The notes under the pieces: model-generated
Told to the model about the DNA's origin: nothing
The model's input: the letters and a program-made list of their open reading frames with translations, nothing else
Database searches by the model: none
Part shown: positions 22,647-30,498 of the stretch, piece after piece
Numbering within the stretch: the first letter of the stretch is position 1
Layout of the letters: every line of letters begins with the position of its first letter
Program-made: the position numbers and the translations under genes
Source of the DNA: an uncultured bacterium
GTDB lineage: Bacteria > Chlamydiota > Chlamydiia > Chlamydiales > VFKH01
DNA length: 36,384 nt
Direction: 5' to 3'
NCBI GenBank assembly: GCA_903839985.1
Contig: CAIMEJ010000068.1
Location: 1 to 36,384 of the forward strand

Positions 22647-23440
22647 TTGAAATTACCAGTACGGCTAATCCTCGTTTAAAGGCCGCGATGGCTTTACAAG
22701 AAAGAAGAGGGCGATCCACACACTTTCTGATCGAAGGCTACCGGGAGTTATTACGCGCTGTAGAGGGAGGTGTAGAAATTGTAGAGATTTTCTTTTGCCC
22801 CTCCTTCTTTTTGGGTTCGAATGAAGAGGCTTTGATGCGGCAGTCCAAGGCTCAAAATCTTTATCAGTGTAAAGAAAATGTCTTTGAAAAGCTCTCCTAT
22901 CGTGACCGTCCTGATGGGCTAATAGCCGTTGCTAAAATTCATAAAAAAGGTCTGGCCGATTTGAAAATAGCCCTATCAAAATCAGCGAATCCCTTTTTTT
23001 TAATAGCTGAAGGCATTGAAAAACCAGGAAATCTGGGTACTATACTGCGTTCTGCTGATGCAGCCGGTGTAGATGGTGTTATTGTTTGCGATCAATGCAC
23101 AGATTTATATAATCCTAATACTGTAAGAGCAAGTGTAGGAACCCTCTTTACCGTTCCAGTTTTTGAGGCTAGTTCGGAAGAGACAATAGGGCTACTTAAA
23201 AATAAAAATGTCGCTATACTGGCCGCAACTCCTTCGGCATCAAGTCTTTACACGGAAGTTCCTCTGGGAGGTTCTGTTGCCTTGGTAGTCGGAACGGAGC
23301 AGCTAGGTTTATCAGCGCTTTGGATGGATGAGGCAGATCTTCGTGTACGCATCCCTATGAAGGGGGGCGCGGACTCTTTGAATGTTGCCACGGCTACAAC
23401 ACTTTTGCTCTTCGAAGTTGTGCGTCAAAGAGGAATGTAA
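22643..23440 (+). CDS. SpoU/TrmH-family RNA 2'-O-methyltransferase
   Basis: This 265-residue protein has an N-terminal RNA-binding segment (about 1-90, starting ITSTANPRLKAAMALQERRG) and a SPOUT methyltransferase domain (about 112-265). Motif 1 is EGIEKPGNLGTILRSADAAG with the catalytic Arg; motif 2 is VALVVGTEQLGLS; motif 3 is VRIPMKGGADSLNVATATTL. It methylates a ribose 2'-OH in rRNA or tRNA; the target cannot be read from sequence. The ATGA overlap with tatD shows coupling. Similar genes are often called rlmB, trmH or 'rRNA methyltransferase'. Confidence 0.9.
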   Translation: MIEITSTANPRLKAAMALQERRGRSTHFLIEGYRELLRAVEGGVEIVEIFFCPSFFLGSNEEALMRQSKAQNLYQCKENVFEKLSYRDRPDGLIAVAKIHKKGLADLKIALSKSANPFFLIAEGIEKPGNLGTILRSADAAGVDGVIVCDQCTDLYNPNTVRASVGTLFTVPVFEASSEETIGLLKNKNVAILAATPSASSLYTEVPLGGSVALVVGTEQLGLSALWMDEADLRVRIPMKGGADSLNVATATTLLLFEVVRQRGM

Positions 23441-23444
23441 AAAT

Positions 23445-23942
23445 ATGGTCCCCGTTATTATTTGGCTTATCGCCCTATTTTTCTTAACAACTATTCACGT
23501 AGTCTCCGTTAAAGAACTACGTAATTTAAAAGGGGTCTTAGAAAGTCTTCTTCTCTACATGTTTTTAATTAATGTGGCTTTAGCAGGATTTTGGGCTTTT
23601 TTTGGACATGTCTTTTTTGCAGATGAGGCCGCTAAATTCATGGGCTATGGTCCGGGAAGTCCTTTCCAATATGAGGTGGGCATTGCTAATTTAGCCTTTG
23701 GAGTGCTAGGGCTTTTATGTATATGGGAAAGAGGTGATTTTTGGCTTGCCACAGCTGTAGGCTATAGCATTTTCCTTATGGGGTCAGGTATTGGTCACGT
23801 GCGTGAAATGGTTATTAATCATAATGATGCTCCCGGTAATACAGGTGTTGTTCTTTGGTTTCACTTTGTCTTCCCTCTGCTGTTACTATCTGTTTTAACC
23901 GTCTATCGTTATTTGGTGCATCATCATAAAAAATCTCTTTGA
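23445..23942 (+). CDS. DUF6790-type small membrane protein
   Basis: This is a 165-residue inner-membrane protein with four predicted spans (about 1-20, 32-50, 75-95 and 138-158). Marked conserved-looking positions are FWAFFGHVFFADEAAKFMGY (about 44-63), FQYEVGIANLAFGVLG (about 69-84) and the His/Asn segment GHVREMVINHNDAPGNTGV (about 115-133). These match a family catalogued as DUF6790, function unknown. ATG 23445 is chosen with AGGA ten bases upstream. The open frame reaches back to 23382 inside the methyltransferase gene, which is not believable. It ends in TGA at 23940-23942, right where the next gene's conserved region begins. Confidence 0.85.
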   Translation: MVPVIIWLIALFFLTTIHVVSVKELRNLKGVLESLLLYMFLINVALAGFWAFFGHVFFADEAAKFMGYGPGSPFQYEVGIANLAFGVLGLLCIWERGDFWLATAVGYSIFLMGSGIGHVREMVINHNDAPGNTGVVLWFHFVFPLLLLSVLTVYRYLVHHHKKSL

Positions 23943-23961
23943 AGATAACCACCTTTTAGTT

Positions 23962-24534
23962 GTGAATAAGCCAGGCGGCATCCTGGTCCAGCCGACAAGT
24001 CAAGAGCCCTACTCCCTTCTTACAGAGCTGCGTAAGGAATACAGATTTATTGAGCCTATTCACCGTATAGATAAGCCTGTTAGTGGGGTTGTCGTCTTTG
24101 CCAAGAGTAGCAAAGCCTTACCGCGGCTAATGAAAGAAATTAGAGAGAGGCGCACACGTAAGCGTTATCTGGCACTTGTTGCCAAAAAGCCTTTCCATCT
24201 AGAGGGCACACTTATCCATAAGCTAGTCCATGGTGATCATAAAGCTTATATAGACGAATCGGGCAAGGAATCTAAGCTGTCTTATAAATTTTTAGAGGAT
24301 AAAGGCCCTTATTTTTTACTCTCTATCGATTTGGAAACAGGAAGGTATCATCAAATTCGTGCTCAAATGGCTGCTATCGGCTGTCCAATCGTAGGGGATG
24401 CAAAATATGGCAGCAAAGTTTTTTTTAAAGAGGGCGTTATAGCTTTGCATCATGCAGAGATGTCTATAGCCCATCCTATTACCCATGAAATAATGACCTT
24501 TATCGCCCCTTCTGTCTTGAATAAATCTAGCTAG
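23962..24534 (+). CDS. RluA-family pseudouridine synthase
   Basis: This RluA-type enzyme converts uridine to pseudouridine in rRNA or tRNA. It has 190 residues from GTG 23962, starting MNKPGGILVQPT. The catalytic motif is HRIDKPVSGVVVFAKSSKAL with D37; later motifs are KRYLALVAKKP, TGRYHQIRAQMAAIGCPIVG and DAKYGS. The same frame continues upstream to 23899 and reads NLFEDNHLLVVNKP, the normal family N-terminus, but contains no ATG, GTG or TTG before 23962; only ATA, ATC or ATT could start it. Either a rare start codon or reinitiation after the TGA at 23940 is used, or the protein is shorter than relatives. Short for the family (usually 210-330, no S4 domain). Confidence 0.88.
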   Translation: MNKPGGILVQPTSQEPYSLLTELRKEYRFIEPIHRIDKPVSGVVVFAKSSKALPRLMKEIRERRTRKRYLALVAKKPFHLEGTLIHKLVHGDHKAYIDESGKESKLSYKFLEDKGPYFLLSIDLETGRYHQIRAQMAAIGCPIVGDAKYGSKVFFKEGVIALHHAEMSIAHPITHEIMTFIAPSVLNKSS

Positions 24535-24572
24535 GGGTTTATAAAAGAACAAACTTTGAGGAGCGGCTTCCC

Positions 24573-25601
24573 ATGAAATTTGTTCAAGAATCTTTGATCG
24601 CATCAGCACTACGTTCTTTCTTCGTATGCTTTTGCGCCGTTCTCGGTATCAGTCTGAGCTTTTTAGTGATCCTTCTTTTTATGGGAGGGCTCTTTTCTGG
24701 ACAAAAACTTATCGAGCCGCAATTTGATCTGCGTGTAGAAGCCAATAGCCAGGGATCAACAGAAATAGTAAGCAGTACTAAGCCTGTTGTTCTCCAATTG
24801 GCCATTGAAAATGTGATCGGTATGGGCAAGCTGACTCAAGAAAATGTAACGCGTAATTTGAATGCCTCGCGTAGTGGCCCTTTAAAAGAAGACCGTGTAA
24901 AGGCTATTTTACTTACTATCAACTCTCCAGGTGGCGCTGTTTTTGATGCAGATAGTATTTATCAAGCCATTTTAGAGTATAAGAGTCGCTACAAAGTTCC
25001 TGTGTATGCTTATGTAGATGGCCTATGTGCTTCAGGTGGTATGTATATTGCTTGCGCCGCTGACAAAATTTACGCCTCTGATGTGAGTCTTATTGGTTCT
25101 GTAGGGGTTATCAGCGAACATTATAATGTAGTTGATCTGCTTAAAAAAGTGGGAGTGACAGCTTTGACTCTTACTTCCGGTAAATATAAAGATGACCTCA
25201 ATCCCACACGTGTATGGGAACCGGGCGAGGAAGAGCGCTGGAAGGCTATCTCTGCCTATTACTATGATCGTTTTGTTGGCATTGTCACGAAAGCTCGATC
25301 TAAAATTACCAAAGAAATGCTTGTAAATGAGTATGGAGCCCAGGTTTTCCCAGCTCCGCTGGCGCTTGAAAAAGGCTATATTGATTATACAGGTGCGTCA
25401 AGAGCTGATGCCCTCAATGCGCTTATCAAAGCAGCGGGTATTACGGAAGAGTATCAAGTGGTCTCTATGCATGAAGACGGTCTTTTCGGAGGCCTTTTTG
25501 GAAAAGATAATGCCCTCTTAAAGGGGCAAATCGTGCATAGAATAGAAGGCTTTCCAGAAGCAGAACTAGCCAATAAGCCTCTTTATTTTTATACGCCTTG
25601 A
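24573..25601 (+). CDS. sppA: Signal peptide peptidase SppA (S49 serine protease)
   Basis: This 342-residue short-form SppA/SohB has one N-terminal membrane segment (about 15-45). The protease domain (about 80-320) shows LTINSPGGAVFDAD, then GLCASGGMYIAC with nucleophile S154 and TLTSGKYKDDLNP with general base K204. The 50-residue gap between them agrees with short-form SppA. It degrades leftover signal peptides in the membrane. GAGGAG nine bases before the ATG is a good ribosome binding site. The stop overlaps the polA ATG (TGATG). The order sppA-polA-coaE-rho is familiar from Chlamydia. Confidence 0.92.
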   Translation: MKFVQESLIASALRSFFVCFCAVLGISLSFLVILLFMGGLFSGQKLIEPQFDLRVEANSQGSTEIVSSTKPVVLQLAIENVIGMGKLTQENVTRNLNASRSGPLKEDRVKAILLTINSPGGAVFDADSIYQAILEYKSRYKVPVYAYVDGLCASGGMYIACAADKIYASDVSLIGSVGVISEHYNVVDLLKKVGVTALTLTSGKYKDDLNPTRVWEPGEEERWKAISAYYYDRFVGIVTKARSKITKEMLVNEYGAQVFPAPLALEKGYIDYTGASRADALNALIKAAGITEEYQVVSMHEDGLFGGLFGKDNALLKGQIVHRIEGFPEAELANKPLYFYTP

Positions 25602-28204
25602 TGGAAAAGCTTTTCGTTCTGGATGTCTCGGGCTTTGTTTATCGGTCCTATCATGCCCTACCTCCCATGACAAATGGGCAAAGCCTGGGCACTCAGGGCC
25701 TTTACGGATTTATAAGAGTCCTTCTCAAGCTCATTAAAGATTTTGCTCCCACGCATATGGTAGCCGTTTTTGAAGGTAGGGACAACAAGCGCTCCCGACT
25801 GGCTATCTATCCAGAATATAAAGCTACGCGCACAAAAGCTCCGGAAGATCTACCTCAGCAGCTGATTTGGGCAGAAGAATTTTGTCAGCTTCTAGGGATT
25901 CCGACTCTTTCTTATGAAGGGCATGAATCCGATGATACAATGGGTGGTATTGCTGTATGGGCCCGGGATAGAGGGGTAGAGGTTTTTCTCTGTACATCCG
26001 ATAAGGACCTCTATCAGTTTATAGGAGACCGCGTAAAAGTACTTCAAACCCATAAAGATAATCTGATTTTAGATAGTGCCGCTATCGAGAAGCAAATGGG
26101 CATTATCCCTTCCCAGATCGTTGATTATCTGTCACTTATAGGCGACTCTTCTGATAACATACCCGGTGTCCCTGGTATTGGGCCTAAAGGGGCTGCAGAT
26201 CTTTTAAAAGAATTTGGCTCTTTGAAGGGGATCTATGCCCATATAGACCAAGTAAAAAAGAAAAAGGCTCTGTTAGAAGAGCACAAAGAACGCGCTTTTC
26301 TAAGCTATCAGCTGGCCCTCATTAATATAGGGCTACCTATCCCTCGAGAAGAATCCTTCTACCAGATAAAAGAGGCGAACTTAGAAAAACTCCAAGAGTT
26401 TTATCAGGTCATGAACTTTAACTCTCTTATTAATAAGGCTGCACCTAAAAAGCCCTCTGGAGAGTACAAGGTCGTAGCTCCCTCTAAAGCTCTTTTTAAA
26501 GAGCTTGTAGAAGCCTCTCTCTTAGCTTTTGATTGTGAAACAACAGCTCTAGATGTCTTTCAAAGCCGTTTAGTGGGTGTGGGTTTTTGTGTTGAAGAGG
26601 GCAGGGCCTCTTATCTACCTTGCTATGAGGATAAAGAAGCGCTTCATTTCTTAAAAAATCTTTTTGAAGCACGCAAAAACCCCTTTATTGCGCATAACGC
26701 TAAGTATGATCTACACGCGCTAAAGCGGCATAACATAGAAATAAAAGCCCCCGTTTTTGATACCATGCTTTGCTCCTATTTGCTCTTTTCGGAGCAAAGA
26801 CAGCATTCCCTGGATTTTTTAGCAGAACGTTTTTTGGGCCTTAAAAAAGGTTCTTTTAAGGATCTTGTAGGCAAGGGTGAGCTTATAGATGTTCCTGTAG
26901 AGGCCGTTGCAGCCTACTGTGGACTTGATGCGGATCTGACATTTCAACTTTATACTATTCTAAGTAAAAAAATAGAGGAGCGCGGCCTTAAGAAACTGTT
27001 AGAAGAGATCGAGCTGCCTGTTTTAGAAGTTCTCTATAAGATAGAAGAAAGAGGCATTTATCTCGATAAAGAGGCCCTTAATCGCACAGGAATAGAGGTG
27101 ATGAGGGCTCTACACGGGGTAGAGGAAAAGATTTATAGCCAAGTAGGCGAGCATTTTAATATTAATTCCCCTAAGCAGTTAGCTGTAATGCTTTTTGATC
27201 GTTTACAGATTGCTGCAAGAAAAAAAACAAGTACCGGTCAGCGCTCTACTAACGCGGACGTTTTAGAAGAGTTAGCCGCAGAATATCCTGTGGTGGAAGA
27301 TGTCTTAGAATATCGTATGTTAGAAAAGCTGCGTTCTACCTATATCGAAGCTCTTCCCTCCTACGTCAATAGCCAGACTTTGCGTATCCATCCCTCCTTC
27401 AATCAGTTTGTTGCCGCAACAGGAAGGCTCAGCTGCCAAGATCCTAACCTGCAAAATATTCCAGTCCGCAATGACCTGGGCCGTGCTATTCGAGCAGCTT
27501 TTAAACCACAAAATCCAAAGTGGCTCTATTTAGCTGCCGACTATTCTCAAATTGAACTGCGTATGCTCGCTCATTTGAGTGAAGATAGCACACTTCTTCA
27601 GGCCTTTGAACAGGGGGAAGACATTCATGCCTACACGGCCTCTTTAATTTTTAATGTGCCCTTGAAAGACATCACCTCTGAGCAAAGACGTGCAGCTAAG
27701 GTCGTTAATTTCGGTATTATTTATGGGCAGCAACCCTTCGGCCTTTCTAAAGAACTGAAGTGCTCTATGAAAGAAGCCGCCCTTTTTATTGACCTCTACT
27801 TTGCTAGATACCCACGAGTAAAGGCTTTCTTAGAAGAATGTAAGGAAAGGGCGCGTCAAACTGGCTACGCCGTGACGATGACCGGCCGTCAGAGAGAAAT
27901 CCCTGATATTAACAGCCGAAATGCTCCTATGAGGGCTGCGGCTGAAAGATTAGCAATTAACACTCCCCTCCAAGGATCTTCTGCTGATCTTATTAAAATG
28001 GCTATGATCGAAGTGGAGAAATTGATCGAAAAAGCTCAAAGTTTTCTCGTATTGCAGATCCACGATGAGCTTCTTTTTGAGATGGATCCTCTAGAAGAGA
28101 ATTTTTTAAAAGAGGCTACGCTCACTGCTATGCAAGGAGTTATGACTCTAAAAGTTCCCTTAGTTGTCGATATAGCCATTGGCAAAAATTGGAAAGAGTG
28201 CTAG
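25601..28204 (+). CDS. polA: DNA polymerase I
   Basis: This 867-residue family A polymerase acts in repair and Okazaki fragment processing. The 5'-nuclease domain (about 1-285) opens with KLFVLDVSGFVYRSYHALPP and has GHESDDTMGG and TSDKDLYQF; the usual Asp of vFDa is Glu here (VAVFEGRDNKRS). The 3'-5' exonuclease domain (about 295-470) keeps its acidic residues: AFDCETTALD, HNAKYDLHAL and YCGLDADLTF. The polymerase domain (about 490-867) has motif A AADYSQIELRMLAHLS, motif B RRAAKVVNFGIIYG and motif C LQIHDELLFEM. So both nuclease domains and the polymerase appear complete. The frame has a TTG one codon earlier, but ATG 25601 is preferred. Confidence 0.96.
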   Translation: MEKLFVLDVSGFVYRSYHALPPMTNGQSLGTQGLYGFIRVLLKLIKDFAPTHMVAVFEGRDNKRSRLAIYPEYKATRTKAPEDLPQQLIWAEEFCQLLGIPTLSYEGHESDDTMGGIAVWARDRGVEVFLCTSDKDLYQFIGDRVKVLQTHKDNLILDSAAIEKQMGIIPSQIVDYLSLIGDSSDNIPGVPGIGPKGAADLLKEFGSLKGIYAHIDQVKKKKALLEEHKERAFLSYQLALINIGLPIPREESFYQIKEANLEKLQEFYQVMNFNSLINKAAPKKPSGEYKVVAPSKALFKELVEASLLAFDCETTALDVFQSRLVGVGFCVEEGRASYLPCYEDKEALHFLKNLFEARKNPFIAHNAKYDLHALKRHNIEIKAPVFDTMLCSYLLFSEQRQHSLDFLAERFLGLKKGSFKDLVGKGELIDVPVEAVAAYCGLDADLTFQLYTILSKKIEERGLKKLLEEIELPVLEVLYKIEERGIYLDKEALNRTGIEVMRALHGVEEKIYSQVGEHFNINSPKQLAVMLFDRLQIAARKKTSTGQRSTNADVLEELAAEYPVVEDVLEYRMLEKLRSTYIEALPSYVNSQTLRIHPSFNQFVAATGRLSCQDPNLQNIPVRNDLGRAIRAAFKPQNPKWLYLAADYSQIELRMLAHLSEDSTLLQAFEQGEDIHAYTASLIFNVPLKDITSEQRRAAKVVNFGIIYGQQPFGLSKELKCSMKEAALFIDLYFARYPRVKAFLEECKERARQTGYAVTMTGRQREIPDINSRNAPMRAAAERLAINTPLQGSSADLIKMAMIEVEKLIEKAQSFLVLQIHDELLFEMDPLEENFLKEATLTAMQGVMTLKVPLVVDIAIGKNWKEC

Positions 28205-28206
28205 AA

Positions 28207-28782
28207 TTGAGAAAAGTTGCCGTGACGGGAGGCTTAGCCTCCGGTAAGTCCACAGTGTGTCTTCTTTTTGAAAAGAAGGGGGCTTATCGAGTCAGCGCAG
28301 ATGCTATCATCCACCAATTATTATCCTCTAAAACCTCTGCCCGCCTCCAAGTAATTAACTTGCTAGGACCAGATATTCTAGAAGGGGACATAATAAGCCG
28401 TAGTCGGATAGCATCATCTGTTTTTTCTAGTCCCGAAAAGTTAAAGAAACTTGAGAGTATTTTGCACCCAGCAGCCTTGGCCGTTATAGAGCAAGAATAT
28501 CAGAAAGCTATAGATCAAAAAGCGCCCCTCTTTATTGCCGAAGTCCCTCTTCTGTTAGAAAGCGGCTTTGAAAAGAATTTTGATGCTGTAATTACCGTAG
28601 AAGCTTCGCTTGAAGAGAGAAGAAAGCGCTATAAAAAAGACGATTTTGATTCCCGTATAAGCCATCAACTAAGTGACGAAGAAAGAGCTCGAAAAGCTGA
28701 TTATATTATTGAAAATAAGGGCGATATGCCCTTTCTTGAAGCCCAGATAAACCCTATTTTTTCCATATTGACAAGAGGATAG
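28207..28782 (+). CDS. coaE: Dephospho-CoA kinase
   Basis: This enzyme, 191 residues from TTG 28207, phosphorylates dephospho-CoA, the last step of coenzyme A synthesis. The P-loop [11 protein letters not shown] is at about residues 7-17. Also present are the segment [11 protein letters not shown] near 29-39, [32 protein letters not shown] and the lid with [10 protein letters not shown]. Two other in-frame starts exist (TTG 28189 and GTG 28198, inside polA). TTG 28207 is preferred because AAAGAG at 28193-28198 lies eight bases before it and the conserved region starts directly after. It is two bases upstream of the rho ATG. Confidence 0.92.
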   Translation: MRKVAVTGGLASGKSTVCLLFEKKGAYRVSADAIIHQLLSSKTSARLQVINLLGPDILEGDIISRSRIASSVFSSPEKLKKLESILHPAALAVIEQEYQKAIDQKAPLFIAEVPLLLESGFEKNFDAVITVEASLEERRKRYKKDDFDSRISHQLSDEERARKADYIIENKGDMPFLEAQINPIFSILTRG

Positions 28783-28784
28783 TA

Positions 28785-30401
28785 ATGCAAGATTCAACAG
28801 AAGGCCCTACAGAACAAGTACGTGAGCTTTTAATACCACCTCCTAGTGGCTATATTAATGCTCCTCCACGTGATGTTTCTCAGCCTCCTCGTGAAAGAGA
28901 ACAATCCCCCCGCGAACGCGCACCAAGGGAACATACTTCCCGTGAACATACTCCAAGGGAACATACTCCCCGTGAGCAGACACCGCGCGAACATACACCT
29001 CGGGAACCTCGTCAAGGCGGTCGTAAAGGACAATATTCAGGACGCGGCCATCACCGAGAAAGAGATCGTGAGAGTGCCTCGGCTGCTGTAGAAGATCATG
29101 AAGATGATTGGCAGAATTCAACGCTTACTACGACACCCGAACATATCATGCGTATTGCTGACTTGCAAAGAATGTCTATTGATGAGCTTACCAACTACGG
29201 ACGTGCAATTGGCCTTAAACATATGGGCTCTTTAACAAAATCCCAGCTCGTCTATGAAATTGTTCGTCATAAAGCTGTGGAATCTCCCGAAGAAGTTCTT
29301 TATGGAGAGGGTGTTTTAGAAGTTTTACCCGATAGTTTTGGATTTTTACGCTCACCACTTTATAACTACCTGCCCTCTATTGAAGATATCTATGTCTCGC
29401 CCACTCAAATTAGGCGCTTTGATTTGAAAAAAGGAGATACAGTTTCAGGCACTATTCGCGCCCCTAAGGATAAAGAGAAATATGTAGCTCTGTTAAAAGT
29501 AGACAAAATCAATAACAAAACACCTGAAAAGAGTCGGGAACGGATCCTTTTCGAGAATCTGACACCTCTTTATGCCAGTGAAAGACTTGTGATGGAGACC
29601 TCCAAAGAGTGTCTATCTACCCGCGTTTTAGACCTGGCGGCTCCAATTGGTAAAGGCCAGCGCGCTTTAATTGTTGCGCCTCCACGTGTGGGTAAAACAA
29701 TTATTTTGCAAAATATTGCTAAAGCTATTGCCCATAACAACCCCGAAGTCATTCTTCTGGTGCTTCTTATCGATGAGAGGCCTGAAGAGGTAACCGATAT
29801 GATTCGTATGGTTAAAGGGGAGGTCATTGCCTCTACTTTTGACGAACCCCCTGAAAGACACGTCCAAATTGCCGAAATGGTGATTGAAAAGGCGCGGCGT
29901 CTTGTAGAGTGCGGTCATGATGTGGTCATTCTTTTAGATTCACTCACGCGTTTAGCAAGAGCTTATAACACCATTCAGCCCCATTCGGGTAAAATCCTCA
30001 GTGGTGGTGTGGATGCCAATGCTTTACATAAGCCTAAGCGTTTCTTTGGTGCTGCCCGTAATATCGAAAATGGGGGATCTTTAACAATTATTGCCACAGC
30101 CATGATTGATACAGGTTCTCGTATGGATGAGGTTATCTTCGAAGAATTTAAGGGTACCGGTAACATGGAACTTGTTCTTGATAGACGCCTTGCTGATAGA
30201 CGCCTCTACCCAGCTGTAGATATTATCAAAAGTGGTACACGTAAAGATGAACTTCTCTACCATCCAAGTGAACTTGAAAAGATCCATCTCCTGCGTCAGG
30301 CAATGGCTGATCTGAGCTCTATAGATGCTATGAATCTTCTTCTGGCCCGTCTAAAGAAAACCAGCAGCAACGTCGAGTTTCTTTTGTCTATGAAAGACTA
30401 A
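28785..30401 (+). CDS. rho: Transcription termination factor Rho with an Arg-rich N-terminal extension
   Basis: This 538-residue hexameric RNA-dependent ATPase releases RNA polymerase at Rho sites. Residues 1-110 are an added low-complexity arm, about 28 residues of which are tandem PREHT pentads, followed by an Arg/Gly/His stretch. The core is about 418 residues, like E. coli Rho (419). It has a Rho_N helix bundle (about 125-165, [19 protein letters not shown]), a cold-shock RNA-binding domain ([12 protein letters not shown]), and an ATPase with Walker [13 protein letters not shown] (G303-K304-T305), [16 protein letters not shown] and [20 protein letters not shown]. The start ATG has AGAGGA upstream. 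It ends the plus-strand run and is closed by a strong terminator. Confidence 0.96.
   Translation: MQDSTEGPTEQVRELLIPPPSGYINAPPRDVSQPPREREQSPRERAPREHTSREHTPREHTPREQTPREHTPREPRQGGRKGQYSGRGHHRERDRESASAAVEDHEDDWQNSTLTTTPEHIMRIADLQRMSIDELTNYGRAIGLKHMGSLTKSQLVYEIVRHKAVESPEEVLYGEGVLEVLPDSFGFLRSPLYNYLPSIEDIYVSPTQIRRFDLKKGDTVSGTIRAPKDKEKYVALLKVDKINNKTPEKSRERILFENLTPLYASERLVMETSKECLSTRVLDLAAPIGKGQRALIVAPPRVGKTIILQNIAKAIAHNNPEVILLVLLIDERPEEVTDMIRMVKGEVIASTFDEPPERHVQIAEMVIEKARRLVECGHDVVILLDSLTRLARAYNTIQPHSGKILSGGVDANALHKPKRFFGAARNIENGGSLTIIATAMIDTGSRMDEVIFEEFKGTGNMELVLDRRLADRRLYPAVDIIKSGTRKDELLYHPSELEKIHLLRQAMADLSSIDAMNLLLARLKKTSSNVEFLLSMKD
28923..29009 (+). repeat. 15-bp tandem repeat inside rho
   Basis: Five full copies and one partial copy of a 15-base unit lie end to end: 28923, 28938, 28953, 28968, 28983 and the partial at 28998. 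Units 1 and 3 are identical (CCAAGGGAACATACT). Unit 2 differs at a few bases, and units 4 to 6 diverge further. They encode PREHT-type pentads. The unit is a multiple of three, so copy-number change would keep the frame. Confidence 0.85.
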
Positions 30402-30412
30402 ATACTCCCCCG

Positions 30413-30438
30413 AACCCCCTTTCTACAAGGGGGTTTTT
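30413..30438 (+). terminator. Intrinsic terminator after rho
   Basis: AACCCCCTT (30413-30421) pairs with AAGGGGGTT (30427-30435) over nine perfect base pairs, five of them G-C, around the loop TCTAC. A T-rich tail TTTTTCTTTTT follows. It lies 12 bases after the rho stop and ends the operon starting at dsbD. The giant coiled-coil gene beyond it therefore needs its own promoter. Confidence 0.92.
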
Positions 30439-30498
30439 CTTTTTCTACAAACTTAATCTTTTATTTGATAGTTTGGGGAAAATGAGATAGGGGTATTT

